Below are positions 8,938 to 16,509 of a DNA stretch of 64,000 nucleotides, in pieces (within the stretch, counting starts at the first letter, position 1; every line of letters starts with the position of its first letter). The position numbers were made by a program, and so were the translations under genes. The stretch is from Bacillus sp. es.036 (GTDB taxonomy: Bacteria > Bacillota > Bacilli > Bacillales > Guptibacillaceae). The notes beneath the pieces were generated by a model. It was not told the origin of the DNA. It did not search any database and was given only the letters and a program-made list of their open reading frames with translations. The stretch covers positions 3,038,001-3,102,000 of the forward strand of contig NZ_PDIZ01000001.1 in the NCBI RefSeq assembly GCF_002563635.1, given 5' to 3'.

Positions 8938-9501
8938 ATGGCAAAGTATAGTGAAAAATTTAAATTAGAAGTGGTAATGGAGTATCTCCAAGGATCTCTG
9001 GGATACACTTTATTAGCCAAAAAGTATGGAATGCCTCATAAATCTCCCATCATTGGTTGGGTTCGTGCTTATCAAACCTTTGGAGAAGAGGGATTGAAGA
9101 GAAAGCGTTCAAGACAAGTCTTCCCTGTCCAATTTAAGTTAAATGTATTAAACTTTATGAAACAGACAGGCGCTTCTTATCGGGAGACTGCGATTGCCTT
9201 TAAAATGAACAATCCTTCGTTAATTGCGAATTGGTCTAGTACATTACGGAAGGAAGGAATCGGAGGCCTCCAAGAAAAAGCGAAAGGACGGCCACCTATG
9301 CCAAAAAATCACAAACAACAATCATCGAAATCAGAAAAAGAGTTAACGCGTGAAGAACAACTAGAACGCGAAAATGAGCTTCTGCGATTAGAGATTTCCT
9401 ATCTAAAAAAGTTAAAAGCTTTTCAGGAGAACCCGAATGCCTATCTCGAAAAGCACAAGCAGCGCTGGTATTCGAACTCAAAAAAGAAGGATTCAAATTA
9501 A
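8938..9501 (+). CDS. IS3-family transposase OrfA
   Basis: A 187-residue DNA-binding subunit with two helix-turn-helix units. The first begins YSEKFKLEVVMEYLQG and the second covers about residues 65-105. A charged coiled-coil region, EELTREEQLERENELLRLE-like, ends in LKKLKAF. A classical slippery heptamer A_AAA_AAG at 9405-9411, in the correct phase, allows a -1 shift into orfB and so an OrfAB fusion transposase. The start codon follows GGGGTG, which is partly buried in the left-end hairpin. Confidence 0.9.
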   Translation: MAKYSEKFKLEVVMEYLQGSLGYTLLAKKYGMPHKSPIIGWVRAYQTFGEEGLKRKRSRQVFPVQFKLNVLNFMKQTGASYRETAIAFKMNNPSLIANWSSTLRKEGIGGLQEKAKGRPPMPKNHKQQSSKSEKELTREEQLERENELLRLEISYLKKLKAFQENPNAYLEKHKQRWYSNSKKKDSN

Positions 9502-10324
9502 AGGACGCTTTGCGGAGAGTAGCCATTCCCGAGGCCACCTATCATTACCAGGTAACGCAATTAAAGAACGAAGATCCAAATAAAGAGTGGAAAGAAGTGA
9601 TCAAGGAACTCTTCCATAAGCACGAGGGAAAATACGGATATCGCCGCATTTACTTAGCGCTTCGAAACCAGGGATATGTCATCAACCACAAAAAAGTGCA
9701 ACGAATGATGAGTGAGTTGGGATTGAAGTGTGAAAAATTCACTCGGAAATCCCGGTATAAATCGTACAAAGGTACGGTTGGAAAAGTGGCTCAAAACCGA
9801 TTGAAACGCAGATTCAATACGTCCGTCTCCAAAAAATTGTCACAGATGTGACTGAATTTAAATGTAGAGGAAATGAAAAGCTTTATTTGAGCCCGATGAT
9901 GGACTTATTTAATGGAGAAATTGTTTCTTTTGGGATTTCCAACCGACCCGCACTCAATCTTGTTTTAAAGCCTTTGACTGAAGCGTTAGAAACCATTCGA
10001 ACGGAAGCCAAATATCGGACCACCATCCACTCAGATCAAGGCTGGCATTATCAGCACAACACGTGGGTGAAGACATTAAAGAAGAATCGAATCTTCCAGA
10101 GTATGTCCAGAAAAGCAACCTGTGCCGATAATGCGGCCATGGAGAACTTCTTCGGGATTCTCAAACAAGAAATGTATTATGGAGAAGAGCTTGTCTCTTA
10201 TGAAGAACTGAAAAGAAAACTTGAGGTATACGTGGACTATTATAACCATGAACGCGTAAAAGCAAAATTGGCTGGTTTAAGCCCGATACAATATCGAACT
10301 CAAACCAGCCAAACAGCTGCATAA
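9412..10324 (+). pseudogene. IS3-family transposase OrfB, frameshifted
   Basis: The orfB frame is open from the OrfA slippery site (LKKEGFKLKDAL before 9510) to TGA at 9851. The rest of the rve/DDE integrase continues in the next frame at 9848-10324. The break lies at an A6 run near 9832-9837: restoring one A gives the uninterrupted KKIVTDVTEFK containing the first catalytic Asp. The second Asp (HSDQGWHY) and the Glu (NAAMENFFGILK) are intact downstream. As written, the DDE domain cannot be made in one piece. A sequencing indel in the homopolymer is the main alternative. Confidence 0.85.
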
Positions 10325-10362
10325 TAAAAACTCTAACTTTTAGGGGTCACTACCTTCCTATT

Positions 10363-10374
10363 CGAAGCGGGGTT
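10363..10374. terminator. Right arm of the split terminator hairpin
   Basis: CGAAGCGGGGTT, 9 bp downstream of the tcyP stop when read leftward, pairs exactly with 8874-8885 beyond the IS. Confidence 0.7.
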
Positions 10375-10383
10375 CCTTTTTCT

Positions 10384-11778
10384 TTATACGGCAATATCTT
10401 TTTCAATTGCGTTCGAATCGTTAAATTTATCATGATTAAATTTCCCAAGAATGCGGGAAGTGAGCGTTCCTGATGTCATTGCACCGTTTACGTTAAGAGC
10501 CGTACGTCCCATATCAATGAGAGGCTCCACAGAAATAAGAAGTCCTGCTAAATAAACCGGTAAGTTCATTGAAGAAAGGACGATCAATGCTGCAAAAGTG
10601 GCTCCGCCGCCAACACCAGCGACACCAAATGAACTAATGCCTACGATTAGCACAAGCTGAATTAAAAATCCTGGGCTAAGCGGATCGATGCCAACTGTTG
10701 GCGCGATCATCACTGCAAGCATCGCAGGATAAATGCCTGCGCAACCATTTTGACCGATCGTAGCGCCAAACGAAGCTGACATATTCGCTGTTCCTTCATC
10801 AACACCAAGGCTATTTTTCTGTGCAGAAATATTCAACGGAATTGTCCCTGCGCTTGAACGTGATGTAAAAGCAAATGTAAGAACAGGTAGAACCTTTTTC
10901 AAATAAGTAAGTGGATTTAATCCACCAGTTGCAATCAAAATTAAATGAATGATAAACATTACAAGTAAGGCGAGATATGATGCGAGAACGAATTTTCCAA
11001 GTTCAAGAATTCCAGCTACGTTCGTCTGAGCTACTGTTGTTGCCATTAAGCCCATGATGCCAAAAGGCGTTAACCGAAGAACAAGCGTAACGATACGCAT
11101 CACGATTGCATAAACGGCATTAACACCGTTCGTGAAAACGGCCGCTTGCTCAGGATTTTTCCGGCGTACGCCAAGTGCCGCAATCCCTACGATCGCTGAG
11201 AAAATAACGACGGCAATCGTGGAGGTTGGACGAGCTCCAGTCATATCTTCAAACGGATTGGCTGGAATAAAAGCAAGAATCTTATCTGGAGTACTCATAT
11301 CCTTTACGCTACCAAGCGTTTCTTCAAGATAACTTCCTCGGTCCTGCTCTGCCTGACCTGCTTCAATTTGCTCGGCATTCAAGTCAAAAATAAGCGAGCT
11401 TCCGACTCCAACGATTGCCGCAACCATTGCAGTGGAAACAAGAATACCAATGATCCAACCTGACATCTTTCCAAGCTCTGACGTCTTCTCAAGATTTGTA
11501 ATCGATTGAATGATCGAAACCATAACGAGCGGAATAACAATCATCATTAGCAAGCGAACGTATCCGCTTCCTACAATGCTATACCAATCGGATGTTTGAC
11601 TAACAATCTCCGAACTAGCACCAAATGCAATTTGTAAGTAAACCCCTAGCGCGACACCGAAACCTAATCCGGCAAAAACCCGCTTACTAAATGATACATG
11701 CTTCTGCTGCATCTTAATTAATACACCAATAAGAACAAGTAAAATAGCAATATTCACAATAACGATAAATGTATCCAT
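10384..11778 (-). CDS. tcyP: L-cystine symporter TcyP-type
   Basis: A 464-residue dicarboxylate/amino-acid:cation symporter (DAACS) family membrane protein. The N-terminus (KMQQKHVSFSKRVFAGLG) and the block DWYSIVGSGYVRLLMMIV closely match B. subtilis TcyP, which imports cystine as a sulfur source; length also agrees. The re-entrant loop region SRSSAGTIPLNI and a late Gly/Ala-rich GGGATFAAL are typical. A strong SD (AAGAGGGGG) precedes the ATG. A 30-bp interrupted palindrome lies upstream and may be its control site. Its terminator appears to have been split by the IS at 8890-10349. Confidence 0.9.
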   Translation of the reverse strand: MDTFIVIVNIAILLVLIGVLIKMQQKHVSFSKRVFAGLGFGVALGVYLQIAFGASSEIVSQTSDWYSIVGSGYVRLLMMIVIPLVMVSIIQSITNLEKTSELGKMSGWIIGILVSTAMVAAIVGVGSSLIFDLNAEQIEAGQAEQDRGSYLEETLGSVKDMSTPDKILAFIPANPFEDMTGARPTSTIAVVIFSAIVGIAALGVRRKNPEQAAVFTNGVNAVYAIVMRIVTLVLRLTPFGIMGLMATTVAQTNVAGILELGKFVLASYLALLVMFIIHLILIATGGLNPLTYLKKVLPVLTFAFTSRSSAGTIPLNISAQKNSLGVDEGTANMSASFGATIGQNGCAGIYPAMLAVMIAPTVGIDPLSPGFLIQLVLIVGISSFGVAGVGGGATFAALIVLSSMNLPVYLAGLLISVEPLIDMGRTALNVNGAMTSGTLTSRILGKFNHDKFNDSNAIEKDIAV

Positions 11779-11810
11779 ACTGAATTCCCCCTCTTTAATA
11801 TTATCTTGAG

Positions 11811-11840
11811 ACTAAACTTTATAATCCTTATAAGTTTAGT
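11811..11840. promoter_or_regulatory. Interrupted palindrome upstream of tcyP, putative operator
   Basis: ACTAAACTT and AAGTTTAGT form 9-bp arms around a 12-nt AT-rich spacer, 33 bp before the tcyP start. In relatives cystine uptake genes are controlled by sulfur status (CymR), but I cannot match this site to that consensus with certainty. Confidence 0.4.
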
Positions 11841-11881
11841 CGGCATTAATCTAAAATACTACCATATTGTGGCACTGTCAA

Positions 11882-11950
11882 GCAGAACCGTCGGAACGGT
11901 GCCTGTGGAACGGTTGGAACGGTGCCTGTCACTCCCCGTTATTTGTCGAA
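11882..11950 (-). repeat. REP-like element R1
   Basis: Read on the minus strand: TTCGACAAATAACGGGGAG then GTGACAGGCAC, followed by CCGTTCCAA CCGTTCCAC and a second partial ACAGGCAC with another CCGTTCC unit. Short-spacer type with an internally re-duplicated tail, lying between tcyP and two tiny ORFs. Confidence 0.85.
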
Positions 11951-12074
11951 TGGGGAGAAGGCTGAGAAAACCTCCTTCTTAAGGATGAGATAAAAACCGT
12001 ACCGGTGGCCGGTTTATTTCATTTCGTTGCGGCGTAGAATGAAAGTAACAAAAGAAACGAAGGAGGTACTTCTG

Positions 12075-12122
12075 ATGGAAAACATATATGTGCTGGAACA
12101 AGAAATTATCAACCGCCGCTAA
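12075..12122 (+). CDS. Tiny ORF (15 aa) with strong SD
   Basis: Encodes MENIYVLEQEIINRR. The ATG follows GAAGGAGGTACTTCTG, an excellent ribosome binding site. It ends 28 bp before a second small ORF with an equally strong SD, and a terminator closes the pair, so the two look like a short translated transcript. It could be a leader peptide or a microprotein. I recognise no family. Confidence 0.45.
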   Translation: MENIYVLEQEIINRR

Positions 12123-12150
12123 CATCTAAATCCTATAAGGAGGAATTTCT

Positions 12151-12270
12151 ATGACGATCTTATTGCTTATCAAGAACGTCTTTAAAACAAACCATCATGA
12201 ACAGCAGCACCTACGCGATCACCATAATCGACACCTTGATCTGCTCGCAAGGTCCCCTTACCATAGCTAG
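12151..12270 (+). CDS. Small His-rich ORF (39 aa)
   Basis: Starts at ATG after TAAGGAGGAATTTCT. It has a short hydrophobic N-terminus (MTILLLIKNVF) and a polar tail with eight His in residues 15-38 (KTNHHEQQHLRDHHNRHLD). The His density suggests metal binding, which is inference only. The stop lies directly before a strong terminator at 12271-12306. It is linked to the 15-aa ORF upstream. No known family was recognised. Confidence 0.5.
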   Translation: MTILLLIKNVFKTNHHEQQHLRDHHNRHLDLLARSPYHS

Positions 12271-12306
12271 CCCCCTGGATGTTGAACGCAGCCAGGGGAC
12301 TTTTTC
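12271..12306 (+). terminator. Terminator after the small ORF pair
   Basis: CCCCTGG ... CCAGGGG stem with a 13-nt loop followed by ACTTTTT. It immediately follows the 39-aa ORF and faces the convergent dehydrogenase gene. Confidence 0.85.
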
Positions 12307-12324
12307 TTGCATTTAGCTATCAGC

Positions 12325-13422
12325 TCAGCTTAACGTCAGTTGCAAAGCTTCTAAGCCCAGGATCGCTTCAACGACATCACTTTTCGAAACAGGTAAAGCC
12401 GTTGGAAAGTGAATCGACTCTCCTTCTTTCGTCGCGTATTCAGCAATCACATCACCGACGCCTTCCACATTTGCAGACGCAACCCCAAGTGACTCTAATG
12501 AGAGCGGCAAACCAATTTGCTCATAGAAAGAAAACAACCCTCTTACTTCCGCCCACTCCCCTTCTAGTACAAGCTGTACTAAAATACCGTACGCAACTTT
12601 TTCACCATGAAGAAAAGAATGTGCTTCCGCAACATGCGTTAACCCATTATGAATGGAGTGCGCTCCAGCAATTCGTCCATAACGATCACCAAGCCCGCCT
12701 ACCATTCCTCCAGATAAAAGATTCGTTTCAACGACGCGGATAAACGCATCACTCAAATAACCCTTTTGCTGATCTTTAACCGCTTGATCACCATCCTTCA
12801 CAAGCACATCGCGGCAGCTTTTAGCAACCTCGTATGCTAATTGTACAGACACAGGCGTAGAAGGTAGCCCTTCAATTAATGCTCTCGCTTCGTACCATTT
12901 GGCCAGCGTATCACCAATCCCGGCTCGTAAATAAGCGATTGGCGACTGTAAAAGAATTTCGGGCTCTACAAGAACAAGATATGTACTTCTTGGAAAAATA
13001 GTATACGTAATAAATTCGCCTTCATCTGAATACTTCACGCTAAGGGGCGTGGTCGCTGCGCATGTAGAAGCAAGCGTGGGTACGAGTGCCACGTCTTTAT
13101 TCACTTCATTTCCAACCGCTTTTGCTACATCGAGCACTTTTCCTCCGCCTACTCCAAGTATGACATCGGCATGATGAATCCGCGCTAATTCCGCTTGCCT
13201 TGCAATTTCTGATTCAGAGCACTCCCCACTATACGTGGAATAAGCCGTATGAAATTCAGACAAATCCGGAAAGTAATCTTGAGCCGCTTCCCAGGATCGA
13301 TTTCCTGAAATAACAAACACTTTTTGAAATCGTCCTTCCTGAAGCAGCCGTGGTAATTCCTGAAGAACTCCCGGTCGACATTCATAATGTCCTGGGGTTG
13401 CTCTAACTTGTATTGGTTCCAT
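12325..13422 (-). CDS. Iron-containing alcohol dehydrogenase family protein (GldA/HcxA-like)
   Basis: A 365-residue protein of the glycerol-dehydrogenase superfamily. The NAD(P)-binding GVGGGKVLDVAK lies at about residues 95-106. VPTLASTCAATTPLS follows, and the metal-ligand His residues lie in AGAHSIHNGLT and HSFLHGEKVAYG. Closest in style to GldA-related proteins such as the hydroxycarboxylate dehydrogenase HcxA (YbdH); the physiological substrate is uncertain. The SD is TAGGAGG. It lies alone between the small ORF unit and the methionine transporter operon. A metal-dependent polyol or hydroxyacid oxidoreductase is the safe call. Confidence 0.85.
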   Translation of the reverse strand: MEPIQVRATPGHYECRPGVLQELPRLLQEGRFQKVFVISGNRSWEAAQDYFPDLSEFHTAYSTYSGECSESEIARQAELARIHHADVILGVGGGKVLDVAKAVGNEVNKDVALVPTLASTCAATTPLSVKYSDEGEFITYTIFPRSTYLVLVEPEILLQSPIAYLRAGIGDTLAKWYEARALIEGLPSTPVSVQLAYEVAKSCRDVLVKDGDQAVKDQQKGYLSDAFIRVVETNLLSGGMVGGLGDRYGRIAGAHSIHNGLTHVAEAHSFLHGEKVAYGILVQLVLEGEWAEVRGLFSFYEQIGLPLSLESLGVASANVEGVGDVIAEYATKEGESIHFPTALPVSKSDVVEAILGLEALQLTLS

Positions 13423-13583
13423 TTTTCATTCCTCCTAAGCTTGCTGAATCCACTTTTTGTTTCTTTTATTTAATGTAGAAACACCTGCATCTATCACACG
13501 CTTTACTCCAATCCCCTTTTATATAGAAGAAAGTGCATCAAAAAAAGGAAAAACATCAGGAATTGCACCCCTGTTCACACAAC

Positions 13584-14258
13584 CTAATCTTTTTTCAATC
13601 GAGCGGAAAGAATGTTACCAAACGACTGCAGCCCCTGAACGAGGACAATGAGCAAAAAGACCGTCACGTACATCACATCAACTTCATACCGCAAATGCCC
13701 ATAGCGGTAAGCAAGGTCTCCAAGTCCACCTGCGCCAACTAGTCCAGCCATGGCCGTTGCCCCAATGAGTCCGATGGTAGCAATCGTTAACCCGAGCACA
13801 ATCGAGGATCGCGATTCTCTGACTAGAACGTGCCAAATAATGTGTCTCGTTTTAACACCCATCGCTTCATATGCTTCAACAACTCCGCGATCTACTTCAA
13901 GTAAGGCGGATTCCATCAGCCTCGCAATGTACGGAGCTGTAAAAACAACGAGCGGCACAATCACGCCTTTCACACCGATTGTTGTACCTGCGATCATTTT
14001 CGTAAAAGGTAAAATGAAAAAGAGTAGAATAATGAATGGAATCGACCTGATCACATTAATAACCGCATTTAGTAAGCGGAAAAGAACCTTGTTTTCAAGT
14101 GCTTTTTCAGGTCGTGTTAAAACGAGTAACACACCTAGCGGAAGCCCTATTAATACCGAGATCAGGAGGGAAATCCCAACCATCTGAAACGTTTCTATAA
14201 TAGCACTCCAAATATCTGCTCCCCAAAGGTCGAGGAATTCCGAAATCTTAGCTGACAT
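13584..14258 (-). CDS. metI: Methionine ABC transporter permease
   Basis: About 224 residues with five or more hydrophobic helices. The permease EAA-type loop includes EAYEAMGVKTRHIIWHVL, and the end has LVGAGGLGDLAYRYG, characteristic of MetI/MetP. It forms the membrane channel for D/L-methionine import with MetN and MetQ. I place the start at the ATG inside the metN end (ATGTCAGCTAA, 11-bp overlap) because AGGAGGTG lies seven bases before it, rather than at the upstream in-frame start. Last gene of the SAM-riboswitch-controlled operon. Confidence 0.95.
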   Translation of the reverse strand: MSAKISEFLDLWGADIWSAIIETFQMVGISLLISVLIGLPLGVLLVLTRPEKALENKVLFRLLNAVINVIRSIPFIILLFFILPFTKMIAGTTIGVKGVIVPLVVFTAPYIARLMESALLEVDRGVVEAYEAMGVKTRHIIWHVLVRESRSSIVLGLTIATIGLIGATAMAGLVGAGGLGDLAYRYGHLRYEVDVMYVTVFLLIVLVQGLQSFGNILSARLKKD

Positions 14259-15282
14259 GGGCTTCCACCTCCTGAACATATCCTTCGACGACAACGCCGC
14301 TTTCTTCTAAAAAGGTGACAGCTCGATCCGTTTCATCTGCATTACCTTCCAAATGAACGACAAGTCTCCCAAACGGCTGATCCTTTAGCTGCGTAATATT
14401 TCCGGCTAAAATCGACGGATACACGTCGAACTTTTTACTAACATGCGCAAGAGCCGGACTTTCGGAACGCTCGCCAATAAAGGAAAGGTTCACGATCTGA
14501 CCGCTTTCTTTCAAACGCGTAACGAGCGACTCTGGAAGCTCATCTTGGAAGAGCGACTGCACAAACCGTTTTGCCGTGGATGTCGCTGGTTGACTAAAGA
14601 TATCAACAACTCTGCCTTGCTCAATGACCTTCCCATTCTCCATCACAGCGACTTCATGACAAATCTTCTGCACAACATGCATTTCGTGAGTAATGAGTAA
14701 AATGGTAATGCCAAAATCGCGATTAATTTGTTCCACCAGTGCTAAAATCGATTCCGTCGTATCAGGGTCAAGGGCACTTGTTGCTTCGTCACATAAAAGA
14801 ACTTCAGGCTCATGAGCAAGCGCACGCGCAATCGCAACTCGCTGCTTCTGTCCTCCAGAGAGCTGAGAAGGATAAGCATCGCGCTTGTCCGATAACCCAA
14901 CGATCTCTAAGTATTTATCCACCCGATTTTCGATTTCTTTTTTGGGTACGCCCGTTAGCTTAAGTGGAATCGCAATGTTCTGGTGAACAGTCCCCGTTTT
15001 CAACAAATTAAAGGATTGAAAGATCATGCCAATTCGCTGTCTTGTTTTTTGAAGCTTTCCCGTAGACAAAGAGGTGAGCTCAATGCCATTAATATATACC
15101 TTTCCCTCAGTCGGTCTCTCTAGCAGATTCGCCATTCGAACGAGCGTGCTTTTTCCAGCCCCACTATAGCCAATGACGCCATAGATGCTTCCTTTTTCAA
15201 CTTCGATCGAAACATCATCAACCGCATTAGTGATCTTGTCACCATTCTTATACGTTTTCGTTATATTTTCTAAACGAATCAT
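14248..15282 (-). CDS. metN: Methionine ABC transporter ATP-binding protein
   Basis: ATPase of the methionine importer. Walker A GYSGAGKSTL, signature LSGGQKQR, Walker B VLLCDEATSALD and the switch His in LLITHEM are all present. The C-terminal 90 residues form the NIL domain that senses internal methionine in this family. ATG 15282 is preferred (MIRLENITKTYKNG matches the family start; GAGGAGTG is upstream) over the GTG three codons earlier. It sits between metQ and metI and overlaps metI. Confidence 0.95.
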   Translation of the reverse strand: MIRLENITKTYKNGDKITNAVDDVSIEVEKGSIYGVIGYSGAGKSTLVRMANLLERPTEGKVYINGIELTSLSTGKLQKTRQRIGMIFQSFNLLKTGTVHQNIAIPLKLTGVPKKEIENRVDKYLEIVGLSDKRDAYPSQLSGGQKQRVAIARALAHEPEVLLCDEATSALDPDTTESILALVEQINRDFGITILLITHEMHVVQKICHEVAVMENGKVIEQGRVVDIFSQPATSTAKRFVQSLFQDELPESLVTRLKESGQIVNLSFIGERSESPALAHVSKKFDVYPSILAGNITQLKDQPFGRLVVHLEGNADETDRAVTFLEESGVVVEGYVQEVEAHVS

Positions 15283-15303
15283 CGTGCTCACTCCTCTTTC
15301 AAA

Positions 15304-16113
15304 TTACCAGGATGGGACTACTGACTTTGCAAATTCTTCTTGAACAAACTCTTTCACTTCATCCGTATGATAATAGTTCACTAGTTTTTGAATACGTTCA
15401 TCTTCTGTATTCTCTGTTTTCGTCGCGATAACATTTACCCACGGGGAATCATCAGCCTCCATCTCAAGTGAATCTTCTTTCGGTACGCGTCCGCTTTCCA
15501 TCGCGTAGTTTGTATTAATCGCCGCGATCGCAAGCTCTTCCAACTGTCTAGGAATTTGAGAAGCTTCTAGTGGAATGAATTCAAGATTCAATGGGTTTTT
15601 TTCAATATCCTTAATCGTTGCTTCCACTCCAACACCTTTTTTTAACTCAATAAGGCCAGCTTTTTCAAAGAGCTGTAATGCTCTTGGCTCTCCGGTGGAA
15701 TGGTTTGGTAAACCGACTTTATCTCCATCTTTCAATTCATCAAGACTTTTGTATTGATCGGAGTATATCCCCATTGGGAAATTAATCGTGGACGCAACTT
15801 TCGTTAGATCCAGGCCTCTTTCTTGTACAAAGTCATTTAAATACGGTTCTGTTTGAAACACGTTTGCATCAAGTTCCCCTTCATCAAGCGCTGTGTTCGG
15901 CATTACGTAATCATTGAATGCCATCACTTCGATCTCAAACCCATCTTCCGCTGCCACTTCCTTTACTTTGTTCATCACATCTTCGTGCGGACCAGCCGTG
16001 ACCCCAACCTTAAGTGGACCATCTTCTTCAGAGCCTCCAGAAGCCTCGTTCCCTGAACAGGCTGCCAAAAAGACTAATAGTAGTGCTCCTAGTAAATAAA
16101 ATGATTTCTTCAT
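15304..16113 (-). CDS. metQ: Methionine-binding lipoprotein
   Basis: About 269 residues. The signal sequence MKKSFYLLGALLLVFLAAC ends in a lipobox with the lipidated Cys at residue 19. The mature protein is an NlpA/MetQ-type solute receptor (VGVTAGPHEDVMNKVKEVA, later DYVMPNTALDEGELDAN and FVQEEFAKSVVPSW). It delivers methionine to MetNI on the outer membrane face. The true start is ATG 16113 after CAGGAGGAG; the longer upstream frame runs into the riboswitch leader and is not used. First gene of the operon. Confidence 0.95.
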   Translation of the reverse strand: MKKSFYLLGALLLVFLAACSGNEASGGSEEDGPLKVGVTAGPHEDVMNKVKEVAAEDGFEIEVMAFNDYVMPNTALDEGELDANVFQTEPYLNDFVQERGLDLTKVASTINFPMGIYSDQYKSLDELKDGDKVGLPNHSTGEPRALQLFEKAGLIELKKGVGVEATIKDIEKNPLNLEFIPLEASQIPRQLEELAIAAINTNYAMESGRVPKEDSLEMEADDSPWVNVIATKTENTEDERIQKLVNYYHTDEVKEFVQEEFAKSVVPSW

Positions 16114-16206
16114 CTTTGAATCTCCTCCTGAAATATGTAGTATTGTAAAGCGTTCTAGCACTAAAACTTAAAAGCGAAAAAGGTCCTTTTTCTGTTAAAA
16201 TCCCAC

Positions 16207-16395
16207 CCAATAAAAAAACTCCCTCTGTAAAGTACAGAGAGAGTTGAGTGATTTCGGATAACAAATCAGCCGTGCTTGAACTCCCTCTCATCTTTCAAAC
16301 GATTGCTCGTTTGCTGGATTTAGCACCTTTCTCACGAACTGAGATGGTTGCCGGGCGTCATAGGGCCAGTCCCTCTGCCACTCTTGATAAGAGTT
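16207..16395 (-). promoter_or_regulatory. SAM (S-box) riboswitch with terminator, upstream of metQNI
   Basis: On the minus strand the S-box core is evident: CTTATCAAGAGTGGCAGAGG, then GACTGGCCC and TGACGCCCGGCAACC, later GGTGCTAAATCC. A terminator follows, formed by AACTCTCTCTGTA and its complement ending in GGGAGTTTTTTT (16207-16245). When SAM is bound the terminator should form and stop transcription of metQ, metN and metI. The aptamer occupies roughly 16250-16395. Confidence 0.95.
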
Positions 16396-16471
16396 TTCAA
16401 TATTATTTAACTATTTTCAATAGTATAGTACCTTTCTCGAAAGGCGTCAAGGGCAGATCGAGAAAAAACGC

Positions 16472-16509
16472 GAGCCGGGAGTGCCTGTCACTCCCCGGTA
16501 TTTGTCGAA
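16472..16509 (-). repeat. REP-like element R2, forming the 3' end of the S9 peptidase gene
   Basis: Minus strand: TTCGACAAATACCGGGGAG then TGACAGGCACTCCCGG. Short-spacer type. The first part encodes the last residues DSTNTGE and the stop TGA of the S9 peptidase. Here the core also lies in a longer inverted repeat (CCGGGGAGTG ... CACTCCCGG). Confidence 0.85.

Larger units (their letters stand above)
8890..10349 (+). mobile_element. IS3-family insertion sequence, about 1.46 kb
   Basis: Imperfect terminal inverted repeats: left TGCACCCCGAAAGTTAGAGTT, right (complement) TGACCCCTAAAAGTTAGAGTT. Between them are orfA and orfB in -1 frame relation. The left end also forms a strong internal hairpin (CACCCCGAAAGTTAG with its complement, 8892-8930) just before the orfA start, which could block read-through translation. 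No target duplication was recognised. The element sits between the arms of a terminator. orfB carries a frameshift, so the copy is probably not autonomous. Confidence 0.85.

Noticed and set aside
12279-12743. 154-aa rightward frame opposite the alcohol dehydrogenase gene
   Set aside because: The minus-strand frame has clear family motifs; the plus-strand frame begins inside a terminator.
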